64,000 nucleotides of DNA from Bacteroidetes bacterium UBA1935 (GTDB lineage: Bacteria; Bacteroidota; Bacteroidia; Chitinophagales; Chitinophagaceae). The notes under the pieces are model-generated. The model did not search any database and had not been told where the DNA came from. It worked only from the letters and a program-made list of their open reading frames with translations. The stretch is from contig DDFF01000003.1 in the NCBI GenBank assembly GCA_002337045.1, positions 186,001-250,000 of the forward strand. Direction: 5' to 3'. Numbering within the stretch: the first letter of the stretch is position 1; each line of letters opens with the position of its first letter. This document shows, one piece after another, positions 25,884 to 35,197 of this stretch. Position numbers and translations under genes: made by a program.

Positions 25884-27554
25884 TTACTGTTTTGTAAACT
25901 TGATATTTTGCACTTTATCGTTGTCTGTATATTGCAGTATGTAGATACCGGCAGCATAGTGGCTAACGTTAAGTGATGTTTGCTCTGCATCTATTACCAA
26001 ATTGTTCATTACCCTACCCTTAATGTCGGTAATTTGAATGTTGGCAGTACCTTTCAAACCTGTAGCTTTTATGTTCAGGACATCTTTTACAGGGTTTGGA
26101 TATGCATCTATCTGCAATGCAGCACCTGCATTAGTATTTTCTATACCTAAAGCCGGTGTGGTAGTAAAGTCGATAGAGCTCCAGCCTGAATTGGTTTTGA
26201 TATTATTATCTGAACACATACAACGTACATGCACACTATAGCCAGTTTTAGGTTGCAGATATGGCATTTGCAATGTAGGCATTGTAAGTGGCGTACCATT
26301 TGGAGGTATAGAAGATGGAGAACCAAAATAGTACTCGTATGTATAGGCAGTTGCAACAGGTGCCCAAGCTATGATTGCGTTACTGGCATTTACAAATGTA
26401 AGCGCCGGATTAGGCTTGCGGCATGGGGTTGGTGTGTAGAATGAATCTAAAGACCATCCTGATGAATCATTTTGCACACACTTAGCTCTTATGTGTACAT
26501 ATTGCCATCTACCCTCTTTAAGGCCTGTTAAGGCTTTGAAATTGGTTGTCTGCGTGGTAATATTCGGGTTTGTAGATAATGGAGCATTTCTGAAAGTATC
26601 TACCAGTATATTATATCCCGTAACGTTAGGATCTTGTGTCCACTGAATGTTTCCTGAATTGCTATCTACATTTGATGCTATGAAACCATACGGCACTTTG
26701 CAAGGAGGCAATGTAGTGAATGCGATAGTATCCCACATAGAGTAGCTGATTGCACTGCAATAGTTGCGAACACGCAGATAGTGTGTTTTGTTAGGATACA
26801 AGCCTGTTACAAGTGCAGAGGTAGAAGTAGTAGCGGTAATTGGCGTGATAGCCATGCCCGGTGTGGTTGTGTCTATTACATATTCGTACTGAAAAGAACC
26901 TGTAACTGGTGCCCAGTTTACAGTAGCTCTTGTAGATGCTATGTTCGTAGCAGCCAGTGCTGTTGTTTTGGTACATGGAGAGCCGGGAATAATATCCAAC
27001 GCCAATGAGGCACTACCCGCACCGCCAGCATTACAGTTTGCATTACCATTCACCCCCCACATACGCCTGTTACCGCCAAGACTACCTTGTTCAAGCGTAA
27101 TACTGCCTGCAGAGTTGGAATATGCATCTATAATAATGTTCGACGTACCATCCCAGAAGAAAGGCGTAGTTAGGTTGAATACAAACCAGTTACCACTTAC
27201 AGCAGATATTGTGTATGATGATGAAAAAAATGCATTTGTTAAACCCGTAATCCAAGGACCTGCCGCTGTAGGCATTGCAGTAAGGCTTGTAGTGCCTATA
27301 TCCAAAGTCATATTGGTATAGGTACTGGTTGTGGAACTTGCCGCTTTAAAATAAATCTTGGTAATAACCCCCATAGGTACAGCAGGTGTAAAATCAGAAG
27401 GATAATACAAATATTGTACACGATTTGTAGCATTACCAAACGGAAACACGTTATTGGCACCAGTAGATGTTCTGATATACGTTTGGGCGTAGGTTACATT
27501 TCCCAAGATGCACATCAGGGCTATAACTAATTTTGATAGATGTTTGTTCATCAA
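25884..27554 (-). CDS. fibronectin III T9SS cargo protein
   Basis: The 556-residue protein has a signal peptide (ending VTYAQ). Its N-terminal region of about 190 residues (TYIRTSTGANNVFPFGN) differs from the GEVED domain of its neighbours. Three fibronectin-like domains follow (ATRATVNW-, SGNIQW- and NAIIAWAP-type strands), then a type A T9SS sorting domain (AYPNPVKDVLNIKATGLKG, GIYILQYTDN). The FN3 part is closely similar to that of the gene at 27796, including EGRWQYVHIR and SLDSFYTPTPCR. The two therefore share a module set with different heads. Confidence 0.9.
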   Translation of the reverse strand: MMNKHLSKLVIALMCILGNVTYAQTYIRTSTGANNVFPFGNATNRVQYLYYPSDFTPAVPMGVITKIYFKAASSTTSTYTNMTLDIGTTSLTAMPTAAGPWITGLTNAFFSSSYTISAVSGNWFVFNLTTPFFWDGTSNIIIDAYSNSAGSITLEQGSLGGNRRMWGVNGNANCNAGGAGSASLALDIIPGSPCTKTTALAATNIASTRATVNWAPVTGSFQYEYVIDTTTPGMAITPITATTSTSALVTGLYPNKTHYLRVRNYCSAISYSMWDTIAFTTLPPCKVPYGFIASNVDSNSGNIQWTQDPNVTGYNILVDTFRNAPLSTNPNITTQTTNFKALTGLKEGRWQYVHIRAKCVQNDSSGWSLDSFYTPTPCRKPNPALTFVNASNAIIAWAPVATAYTYEYYFGSPSSIPPNGTPLTMPTLQMPYLQPKTGYSVHVRCMCSDNNIKTNSGWSSIDFTTTPALGIENTNAGAALQIDAYPNPVKDVLNIKATGLKGTANIQITDIKGRVMNNLVIDAEQTSLNVSHYAAGIYILQYTDNDKVQNIKFTKQ

Positions 27555-27746
27555 TTACGGTTTCTAAATTGTTTAAAAAACTATTACCACTCACTAATAT
27601 AAATACATATGACATTAAAATGTTAAAAAACGATAGTAGTATTTATCATTTTTTAATCCCGTTTTAATGTGACATATTTTTTAGGGTTGGTTATCAATTG
27701 ATTATAAAAAAAATCAGAAATGAAATTTTACGAATTATGCTAATAA

Positions 27747-27775
27747 AAAAGCCGCTACAATGTGTAGCGGCTTTT
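27747..27775. terminator. terminator of the GEVED gene at 27796
   Basis: A 13-bp stem (27747-27759 with 27763-27775) flanked by A and T runs lies 20 bases past the stop. Confidence 0.85.
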
Positions 27776-27795
27776 ATTTTGAAAACTAAATATGC

Positions 27796-29427
27796 TTACA
27801 TTTTGGTAAAGCGCATAATGTTAGTATTATCTCCATCAACAAACTTAACGAAGTAAACACCGTTGGTCAATGCTTTTACATCAACAATAGTTTTGTTGTC
27901 TGTAACATTTACAACTTTCATAACCTTACCTGCTACGTCTGTGATATACAACATTGCTTTAGAGCTGAACGAACCAGAGAGTTCTACATTCAGTATATCT
28001 TTTGCAGGATTAGGATACAAATTAACTGTAACTGTGCTGTTATTCAGATTACTGATACCTGTTGGCGGATTTGTAACAAATTCAAGAATACCCCAATCTG
28101 ATACAGAATAAACATTGTTGTCGCGACACTTACAGCGTACAAACAGATCGTAAGTTGTTTTAGGCTGCAACGCGTTTACTTGCAGATATGGTAATTTGAT
28201 TGGTGTACCAAGTGAAGGCGGTGTTGTAGATGTACCAAGGAAATACTCATATTCATAAGCAGTATTTACAGCTGGCCAAGAAGTTACAGCACTATTTGCA
28301 TACAGGTTAGACAATGAAAGTTGTGGCCTGCGACAAGGTGTTGGCGTGTAGAAAGAATCTAAAGACCATGCAGAGCTATCGTTCATTACACATTTAACGC
28401 GAATGTGGACGTATTGCCAGCGCCCTTCTTGCAAGCCTGTAAGATGCTGGAATCTTGTAGTTGTATTTTTTATACCAGGATTGCTAAGCAGCGGAGCACT
28501 ACGGTTAGTGTCTACTACATACTGCCACTGTACCATATTTGTAACACTATCCCACTGTATGTCTGCAGAGTTTGAATCTACATTGCTGGCAACAAAACCT
28601 TTAGGCACTTTACATGGAGGCAGTGTAGTGAAGCGTATAGTATCCCACTGAGAGAATGCTGTAGGGCCGCAATAGCTCCTTACGCGCATGTAGTGCGAAG
28701 TACCAGGCAACAAACCTGAAACTGTAGCAGTAGTGGAAGTAGTAGATGTTATAGGCAACCAAACACCACCTGCAGTTACAGTGTCAACTACATAGTCATA
28801 TTTTAATGCACCTGCTACCGGAGTCCAGTTGAGCGTAGCACCCATAGAGCTGATGCCAGTAGGCAATAACGCAGTAGGCTTGCTAGGACATGGAGTAAGT
28901 ACCTCAAAGGTATAATCCTCTATCTCGCCAAATGAAAGGGATTGACAAGGCGTAAATGGTGTAGTAGAATACACGCACATTACACGCATACGTGTATTAC
29001 CAGGAGTAGCCCCTGCAGGAATAACAAAACTGCTAGAATAAGAACCACCGCTACCCAATGAAACAAATCCCATCATCTGCTCACCAGCGTCATTCAATAC
29101 ACCATTCTGATTCCAGTCTACCCATATCGTGTAGTTCTCAGGAAAACTTGGTGTATTAACAATAGTAAAGTTGATTGTTTGCCCCGGATTGCCGGAAACC
29201 TTCATACCCATATAAGAGCTGATACCAGAAGATGTAGCACAACCCGTGTTGAGGTTGCTGATATTAGTAATACCACCTGTAGTGGAGAACGACTGTAGAT
29301 AATCGCTCGATGTACAACCAAAAGTAAAACTTGGGTTACAATAGGTTTGTGCGTCCGCATTGCTAAACGACAGCAAGCATACAAGTGCCACAGCCATTCT
29401 TAGTGCATGTTTGTAAATAGATGTCAT
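27796..29427 (-). CDS. GEVED-domain T9SS cargo protein with fibronectin III repeats
   Basis: The 543-residue protein has a signal peptide (ending NADAQ). Its GEVED-type domain carries IWVDWNQNGV at about 101-110 and SFGEIEDYTFEV at about 165-176. Three FN3 domains nearly match those of the gene at 25884, and a type A T9SS sorting domain closes it (LYPNPAKDILNVELSG, GVYFVKFVDGDNTNIMRF). It should be displayed on the surface, perhaps as an adhesin. The three neighbours look like duplications with exchanged N-terminal domains. Confidence 0.9.
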   Translation of the reverse strand: MTSIYKHALRMAVALVCLLSFSNADAQTYCNPSFTFGCTSSDYLQSFSTTGGITNISNLNTGCATSSGISSYMGMKVSGNPGQTINFTIVNTPSFPENYTIWVDWNQNGVLNDAGEQMMGFVSLGSGGSYSSSFVIPAGATPGNTRMRVMCVYSTTPFTPCQSLSFGEIEDYTFEVLTPCPSKPTALLPTGISSMGATLNWTPVAGALKYDYVVDTVTAGGVWLPITSTTSTTATVSGLLPGTSHYMRVRSYCGPTAFSQWDTIRFTTLPPCKVPKGFVASNVDSNSADIQWDSVTNMVQWQYVVDTNRSAPLLSNPGIKNTTTRFQHLTGLQEGRWQYVHIRVKCVMNDSSAWSLDSFYTPTPCRRPQLSLSNLYANSAVTSWPAVNTAYEYEYFLGTSTTPPSLGTPIKLPYLQVNALQPKTTYDLFVRCKCRDNNVYSVSDWGILEFVTNPPTGISNLNNSTVTVNLYPNPAKDILNVELSGSFSSKAMLYITDVAGKVMKVVNVTDNKTIVDVKALTNGVYFVKFVDGDNTNIMRFTKM

Positions 29428-29655
29428 AGACTATAGTTTTCAAAAAAATTACAATTTCATTATAATTGGCATTGATGTATATACAACTAATATCTGCTGA
29501 TTATTATTAGTTAGTAAAATATTAACCAATTCATTTAAAATTACATAATTTTTTTAGAACTATAACCTCAGATGTATCGATTTTTTTATTCACAATCTCT
29601 CCCTTTTAACTAAAAGTTTATATTGATAATCAATTAAATACGCAACTAAAATAAA

Positions 29656-29680
29656 AAAGCCGCATCTGAGATGCGGCTTT
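29656..29680. terminator. terminator of the aldolase gene
   Basis: An 11-bp stem (29656-29666 with 29670-29680) with A/T flanks lies about 24 bases past the minus-strand stop at 29704. Confidence 0.85.
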
Positions 29681-29703
29681 AAAACATTATAATAAATTAA
29701 AAA

Positions 29704-30762
29704 TTAAGCTATTGTGATGCTGTTGTCCAGATATACATCCTGGATTGTGTTCAACAACTGAACACCTTCGTTCATTGGCTTCTGGAATGCTTTACGACCA
29801 CTGATAAGACCCATACCACCTGCACGCTTGTTAACAACCGCAGTCATCACAGCTTCTGCCATGTCTGATGCACCTTTAGACTCACCACCAGAGTTAATCA
29901 AACCGGCACGGCCCATGTAGCAGTTAGCCACTTGGTAACGACACAGGTCGATTGGGTGGTCTGTAGTCAGTTCGTCGTATACTTTTTTGTGTGTTTTACC
30001 GAAGTTCAGCGCAGTGTAGCCACCGTTGCCAACAGGCAATTTTTGCTTGATGATATCTGCCTGTATAGTTACGCCCAGGTGGTTTGCCTGTGCAGTAAGG
30101 TCTGCTGCTGTGTGGTAGTCAACACCATCTTTCTTGAAAGAGCTGTTGCGCAGGTAGCACCACAGTACAGTAGCCATACCCAGCTCGTGTGCATATTCAA
30201 ATGCTTTAGCCACTTCTACTATCTGGCGAGCGCTCTCGTCGCTACCAAAGTAGATAGTTGCGCCAACTGCAGTTGCACCCATATTCCACGCATCGCGGAT
30301 GGTACCGAACATTATCTGGTCGAACTTGTTAGGGTAAGAGATGAACTCGTTGTGATTGATCTTAACGATGAAAGGTATTTTGTGAGCGTATTTGCGAGCT
30401 ACCGCACCCAGTACGCCATAAGTAGAAGCAACAGCGTTGCAACCACCTTCCATAGCCAGTTTCACGATATTTTCAGGATCGAAATAAATAGGGTTCGGAG
30501 CGAAAGACGCACCTGCGCTGTGCTCGATACCCTGATCTACAGGAAGGATAGATACATAACCTGTGTTTGCAAGACGGCCATTGCCCATCAGCGCCTGAAT
30601 GCTTTTCAGGGTTTGGATGTTGCGGTTAGACATTTGCCATACGTCATCTACTACATTGCCTGTAGGCAGGTGCAGTACAGATTTGTCGATGGTTTTGCAA
30701 GTGTGGTCCAGATAAAAACCTGCCTGGTCGCCCAGCAGTTCCTGTATTTTTGTCGATGCCAT
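29704..30762 (-). CDS. fbaB: class I fructose-bisphosphate aldolase (FbaB/DhnA type)
   Basis: The 352-residue enzyme cleaves fructose-1,6-bisphosphate to dihydroxyacetone phosphate and glyceraldehyde-3-phosphate through a Schiff base. Its length and blocks ([61 protein letters not shown]) match the prokaryotic class I family. The start at 30762 ([11 protein letters not shown]) is preferred over an in-frame one at 30828, which lies upstream of the -7 element at 30794-30801. Confidence 0.92.
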   Translation of the reverse strand: MASTKIQELLGDQAGFYLDHTCKTIDKSVLHLPTGNVVDDVWQMSNRNIQTLKSIQALMGNGRLANTGYVSILPVDQGIEHSAGASFAPNPIYFDPENIVKLAMEGGCNAVASTYGVLGAVARKYAHKIPFIVKINHNEFISYPNKFDQIMFGTIRDAWNMGATAVGATIYFGSDESARQIVEVAKAFEYAHELGMATVLWCYLRNSSFKKDGVDYHTAADLTAQANHLGVTIQADIIKQKLPVGNGGYTALNFGKTHKKVYDELTTDHPIDLCRYQVANCYMGRAGLINSGGESKGASDMAEAVMTAVVNKRAGGMGLISGRKAFQKPMNEGVQLLNTIQDVYLDNSITIA

Positions 30763-30793
30763 ATATATATGAGATTTTTCCTTAAAAAGTGTG

Positions 30794-30801
30794 CAAAGAT
30801 A
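30794..30801 (-). promoter_or_regulatory. -7 element of the aldolase gene
   Basis: The minus strand reads TATCTTTG here, an exact TAnnTTTG match, about 32 bases before the start codon. No clear -33 element is visible. Confidence 0.5.
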
Positions 30802-30840
30802 ATTATTAAACCAATAAGTTGGTTGCACCCGCGTAGTTAA

Positions 30841-32388
30841 TCAGGGGTTAAGAATAAAGACTTTACACGCAGCAGATATATCTACCGAAGGCAAAGCCTC
30901 TCCCCTTTCATTTTTCAGTTGCCAATCGGCATTGTATTGGGGGTAATAACAGTAATATCTCACCCCATAACTGCGCAGTTCGGGCAGCAGCTGCTGAAAA
31001 CTTGCGGGTGCTTTGTACATGATATAATAGCTATTGCCAGAGAAATAGGCGATGCGCTGCATAGATACCGCCTCAGGCATACCAAAAACGACATTAGAAG
31101 CCATGCTACCCTTTATGCCTTGTTGCTTTAAGTCTTGCGCCAGCTTGTATTCTGCCTTGCCTTTGTTCCAAATACTCTTCATATCCCACACTGGCCACGT
31201 AGCATAGCTAAGGGCAAACAGCAGAATAATACCTTTTCGATTCAGCATTCTGCTTTTGCGCAATATAGCCATACCCAATACCATGCTAATAGGCAGCATA
31301 TACCAGATATAGCGTGGCTCGAAGTTGATGAGCAGAAACGGCAACGGGAAGATGCTGTATGGTATGATGACAGGATAGTAAGCCCTGTACTTTTGCCGCA
31401 TCACTTTGCGAAACAAAAGCAACCAAACCATATATACCCACACAGCCAAAAACCCAACACCTATCATCAGTCCGCTGATAGTAAACTTGTAGCTGTTCTG
31501 TACCAGCTTCATCAATTGACGAATGAGTAATGTAGTTGAAGTCCAAAACTGTGGTGTTTCTCCATTTACCAGCCACGGGTCTTGCCAATAGCTGATGCCA
31601 TTACCTGCAGGCAACAGATACGCGATACCATCCTTCCAATACGGGTGCCCTACCAGATACCAGGACATATTGAGCTTACCTGCGGTTCCCGTTGTCCACA
31701 TACCGTATTTATGATGCAATGCAAACAACCAAGGGCTGCTTAGCAATACCATTGTGCCAATCATTACAGCCGATATCTTCAGCCACTCTACCCTGTTAGC
31801 ACTTCGCCATGCGCGTGTGTTGTAGAATACTACCGCCAGTGTGCTGAGTATAAAAAACGGGAAGGCGTAGGCTTTGGCAAAGTATGCCAATGCGCCAAGC
31901 ACACCTGCACCAAGCCAATAAACAGGCGTATGCCTGAACTTGTGGCTTATCATCAAACGCAGTGCATAGAGCAAGAAGAAACATTCCCAGATATCATCAT
32001 AGTTCTGATAATACACTGCGTATGCAAGAAACACCGAAGAAGCTATACAAAGCAACCACTGTGCAAAGTGGTTGATACTATACCTGATAAAAAACGAATG
32101 GGTGATGCGCAGCAGTAATACTGCGCCAATAGCATTGGCAATAATTGCACCGTCAATGGCTGTAGTGCCTAACTTGATGAAGACGGCAGTCAACCAGCAG
32201 CTCCACGGGCTCCAATATCCGTTTACTGCATGTTGCCAATTGCCATCTGCGTATAGTTTGGATATGGTAAGGTATGCTGTAGCATCAGGGTCTACATAGT
32301 ATTTGCAATACGGATAGTAAATGGCAACCAACAACAACAGCACTATGGCCGATGCTATAAACGGTATGTGTTTGCGCAAAATAGTCAC
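30841..32388 (-). CDS. GT-C-type membrane glycosyltransferase
   Basis: The 515-residue protein has about ten membrane helices. The first extracellular loop carries the acidic motif YVDPDATAYLTISKL, as expected for the catalytic DxD-like site of GT39/ArnT-type enzymes that use polyprenyl-phosphate sugars. A soluble C-terminal part (about 400-515) ends the protein. It lies 11 bases after a second GT-C gene on the same strand, suggesting they act together on a surface glycan. Donor and acceptor are unknown. Confidence 0.8.
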   Translation of the reverse strand: MTILRKHIPFIASAIVLLLLVAIYYPYCKYYVDPDATAYLTISKLYADGNWQHAVNGYWSPWSCWLTAVFIKLGTTAIDGAIIANAIGAVLLLRITHSFFIRYSINHFAQWLLCIASSVFLAYAVYYQNYDDIWECFFLLYALRLMISHKFRHTPVYWLGAGVLGALAYFAKAYAFPFFILSTLAVVFYNTRAWRSANRVEWLKISAVMIGTMVLLSSPWLFALHHKYGMWTTGTAGKLNMSWYLVGHPYWKDGIAYLLPAGNGISYWQDPWLVNGETPQFWTSTTLLIRQLMKLVQNSYKFTISGLMIGVGFLAVWVYMVWLLLFRKVMRQKYRAYYPVIIPYSIFPLPFLLINFEPRYIWYMLPISMVLGMAILRKSRMLNRKGIILLFALSYATWPVWDMKSIWNKGKAEYKLAQDLKQQGIKGSMASNVVFGMPEAVSMQRIAYFSGNSYYIMYKAPASFQQLLPELRSYGVRYYCYYPQYNADWQLKNERGEALPSVDISAACKVFILNP

Positions 32389-32399
32389 CGAAGTATTAA

Positions 32400-33743
32400 T
32401 CAGATGCTTTTCTTTCTCAGGCTACCGAGAAACAGTTGTTGGTAGGCCAATGCCGCACATCCCATTATAATTAAGGATACAGGCATCAGATACCGAGCAT
32501 ATGCTACCGGACCTGTGATGAACACAAAATAGCACAATAATATTGCCACTGCCAATTTATAACCGACAGATATGTTTCTGGCATAAAAAAACAAGCACAA
32601 TCCTACTGTTCTTACAATATTGAACAACAAGATGAGAATGGCAATAGGTGAAGAAGGGTTGGTACTGATGTATGTTTTTACACCCGAAAGCCCATCTTTA
32701 GCCAACACATCGGCAAAAGGCCGTGTAGAGGGATTGTATATCTGCTGCAAGTTTGTTTGCGCAGTAAACAAGTCTATTTCACCCTTGCCAGGGTCTACGA
32801 GCATCGTCAGGCTTTTTCTGAAATGGAATATAGAATACGGAACGATATCTGCTCCAAGCATCTGTATTGCTTTGCCCGACTGATAATCGTACCGCTCCGC
32901 AAAATCTGTAATGGCCATCGACTTTGCCAATTCAGTTTCGTAAAAACTCCTTGCGGAGTCTGCTCCGTATTTTGCACGTATATAGTAATCCTGATTGTAC
33001 AAAAGCGCGTTGATGGATTGTATGCTAGAGAAATGCACTTTGCCTGTTCGCTTACCATTCCAATAACTGTACCCTACCACAACAAGCACCGGCAACAACG
33101 CACCTAAGATTTGCCTTAATGCTCCTTGGCGCCTTCTGCCTACCATCACCATAACAATGGCAAAATGCAGAAATACAAACGGATACCATACAGGCTTCAT
33201 CATCATCCCTGCAATCAGTGCAAGGCTCATTATCAACACATCTTTCCAACCACTTTTGTTTATGAGTTTAATGAAATGACGAAAGTATATCAGCACACAT
33301 GTTTGCAACAGTAATTCGGGCTGAATGAGATTCGCATTGATAAATTGCGACGGATACAGTATTACGAAAGCCAATAGCAACCAGTCGTATTTTCTGGTAT
33401 AGCCCAGCATCTTCAACGTATTGCGCAGATACAATATGTTAAATATCGATATCAGGTTTTGGACCAACAGCGCAATCCAGTTGTTGATGCCAAACAGATA
33501 TATCATCCACAGAAAGGCTGGGTATCCCGGAGGCCTCAGCGTGAAATACATAGGATCTAACGGCTGAAAATAACTACCCGAATAAAACCATCCCCTATTG
33601 AAATTCAGGGCCATGTTTATATACTCCAGCGAGTCGCCGTTATAAATACACTTGTACTGTGTTGCTACCAAAAAATAGACTGCGTGCACCGCCAACAGTG
33701 ATAAGAAAAATCGGATATCGGAACGGGTGGGCTTTATTTGCAT
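32400..33743 (-). CDS. GT-C-type membrane glycosyltransferase
   Basis: The 447-residue protein (start MQIKPTRSDIRFF at 33743; an in-frame start at 33791 adds only leader) has many membrane helices. An early loop (YNGDSLEYINMALNFNRGWF) contains the acidic pair expected at a GT-C active site. A second block, RPPGYPAFLWMIYL, is typical of PMT-like families. It is the first gene of the pair. Confidence 0.8.
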   Translation of the reverse strand: MQIKPTRSDIRFFLSLLAVHAVYFLVATQYKCIYNGDSLEYINMALNFNRGWFYSGSYFQPLDPMYFTLRPPGYPAFLWMIYLFGINNWIALLVQNLISIFNILYLRNTLKMLGYTRKYDWLLLAFVILYPSQFINANLIQPELLLQTCVLIYFRHFIKLINKSGWKDVLIMSLALIAGMMMKPVWYPFVFLHFAIVMVMVGRRRQGALRQILGALLPVLVVVGYSYWNGKRTGKVHFSSIQSINALLYNQDYYIRAKYGADSARSFYETELAKSMAITDFAERYDYQSGKAIQMLGADIVPYSIFHFRKSLTMLVDPGKGEIDLFTAQTNLQQIYNPSTRPFADVLAKDGLSGVKTYISTNPSSPIAILILLFNIVRTVGLCLFFYARNISVGYKLAVAILLCYFVFITGPVAYARYLMPVSLIIMGCAALAYQQLFLGSLRKKSI

Positions 33744-33902
33744 AATATCAACACGGTGTTGCAAATATAACCCGATATAAATGTTTATCAAGCCCGACAG
33801 CTAAAGACTTAATACTTAAACAATACATATCAATTACCAAGCATTTGATAGTATCTATGATACATATCAACAAAATAAAGCAGATAGCAGACAAAAAACT
33901 CC

Positions 33903-33910
33903 TAATTTTG
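33903..33910 (+). promoter_or_regulatory. -7 element of the desaturase gene
   Basis: TAATTTTG matches TAnnTTTG exactly, about 38 bases before the start. No TTTG is seen at the -33 position. Confidence 0.45.
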
Positions 33911-33948
33911 CGCCCGTCTTAAAAAAGTAACAAACAAGGCAACATTGC

Positions 33949-34704
33949 ATGGCAATACTAATATTTTTTATAGCTCACTGGTATTTATCGCTGTTTTCTC
34001 AAACATTCTTTCAACACCGCTATGCTGCACATGGTGCATATAGCATGAGCAAAGGCTGGGAACGTTTCTGGTTTATATTCACGTTCGTAACACAAGGCTC
34101 TTCTTACCTGAGCACAAGAACATACGCGCTGATGCACCGCATGCACCACGCATTTGCAGATACTGAAAAAGACCCGCACTCTCCTAAATACTTCTCGAAC
34201 GTATTTACTATGATGTGGCATACTAAAAATGTATACACCTCTATCTACGATGAGAAGTTTGAAATAGAAGACCGCTTTAAAAAGAACGTACCTGAATGGC
34301 GCAGCTTCGACCGTTTTGCTCATGGCTGGGCACCACGCATCTTCTGGGCGGGTGCTTATACCGCGTACTACGCATACTTTGCTACCAGTTGGTGGATGTA
34401 CCTGCTGTTGCCAATACACTATGCATCAGGGCCTGTGCATGGCGCCATCATCAACTGGTATGCACACAAATATGGTTACAAAAACTTTGAGATGAAAAAC
34501 ACATCAGACAATCTATTCCATGTAGATGTGCTGATGCTGGGCGAATCTTACCACAACAATCACCACATGCGCGCATCAAACCCCAACTTTGGTGTACGCT
34601 GGCACGAGATAGACCCTGTGTACTACATCATCCGCGTATTCAGCGCACTAGGTATGATAAAGCTGAAACAACCAAAGCTGAATCCTGTAGAAACGGATTT
34701 CTAA
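33949..34704 (+). CDS. fatty acid (acyl-CoA type) desaturase
   Basis: The 251-residue membrane enzyme carries the three histidine boxes HRYAAH (23-28), HRMHH (63-67) and HNNHH near residue 200 that bind the di-iron centre. It inserts a double bond into acyl chains and so adjusts membrane fluidity. The length is that of short bacterial delta-9 desaturases. It has its own promoter and terminator. Confidence 0.92.
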   Translation: MAILIFFIAHWYLSLFSQTFFQHRYAAHGAYSMSKGWERFWFIFTFVTQGSSYLSTRTYALMHRMHHAFADTEKDPHSPKYFSNVFTMMWHTKNVYTSIYDEKFEIEDRFKKNVPEWRSFDRFAHGWAPRIFWAGAYTAYYAYFATSWWMYLLLPIHYASGPVHGAIINWYAHKYGYKNFEMKNTSDNLFHVDVLMLGESYHNNHHMRASNPNFGVRWHEIDPVYYIIRVFSALGMIKLKQPKLNPVETDF

Positions 34705-34723
34705 GAATAGACTAATAATATTG

Positions 34724-34749
34724 AAAGCCACAACGATTGTTGTGGCTTT
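34724..34749. terminator. bidirectional terminator
   Basis: An 11-bp stem (34724-34734 with 34739-34749, loop GATT) lies between the convergent desaturase and VOC genes. Confidence 0.85.
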
Positions 34750-34753
34750 TGTT

Positions 34754-35122
34754 TTATAGCTTAAAATGTGGGTTATATATTATCCCGAAAATATTACCCC
34801 ACGGATCTCTGACTGCAGCAATCATAATATTCTCTCCTACGTCCTGCGGTTGTTCATATTCCGTAGCACCTGCGGCTATCAGCATATTGTAAGTAGCATG
34901 TATATCCTCTACACCAAGATAAGTGGCTGTGTTATTGCCATAGCTTAGTTCTTCATCGGTTTGCTGTAATCCAAACTCGTAACCGGCTACATTATAACCC
35001 ACATAAAAAGGCATATCGAAATACGGCTCAATGCCCAATACTTTTGTATACCACTGCTTTGCAGCTTCAATATCTTTTACTTTGAACCCGAATGTTCGCA
35101 GGCCGAGGAATGATGTTTGCAT
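34754..35122 (-). CDS. VOC-family (glyoxalase-like) protein
   Basis: The product is about 122 residues from the ATG at 35122; a start at 35137 would add five. It has the two beta-alpha-beta-beta-beta units of the vicinal-oxygen-chelate fold (TFGFKVKDIEAAKQWYTKVLG; VEDIHATYNMLIAAGA, RDPWGNIFGIIYNP). The enzyme class covers glyoxalases, dioxygenases and resistance proteins, and the substrate cannot be told. Confidence 0.85.
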   Translation of the reverse strand: MQTSFLGLRTFGFKVKDIEAAKQWYTKVLGIEPYFDMPFYVGYNVAGYEFGLQQTDEELSYGNNTATYLGVEDIHATYNMLIAAGATEYEQPQDVGENIMIAAVRDPWGNIFGIIYNPHFKL

Positions 35123-35197
35123 AAAGTGAAGATACACAACAGGCTTGATTTACAATCTGTCTGCTAAGTTTTTCTATCTTAGCCATACAAGCATAGT

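Noticed and set aside
29932..30840. 302-codon plus-strand frame opposite the aldolase gene
   Set aside because: It is antisense to a fully convincing aldolase, with biased Cys/Phe/Val composition and no recognisable domain.
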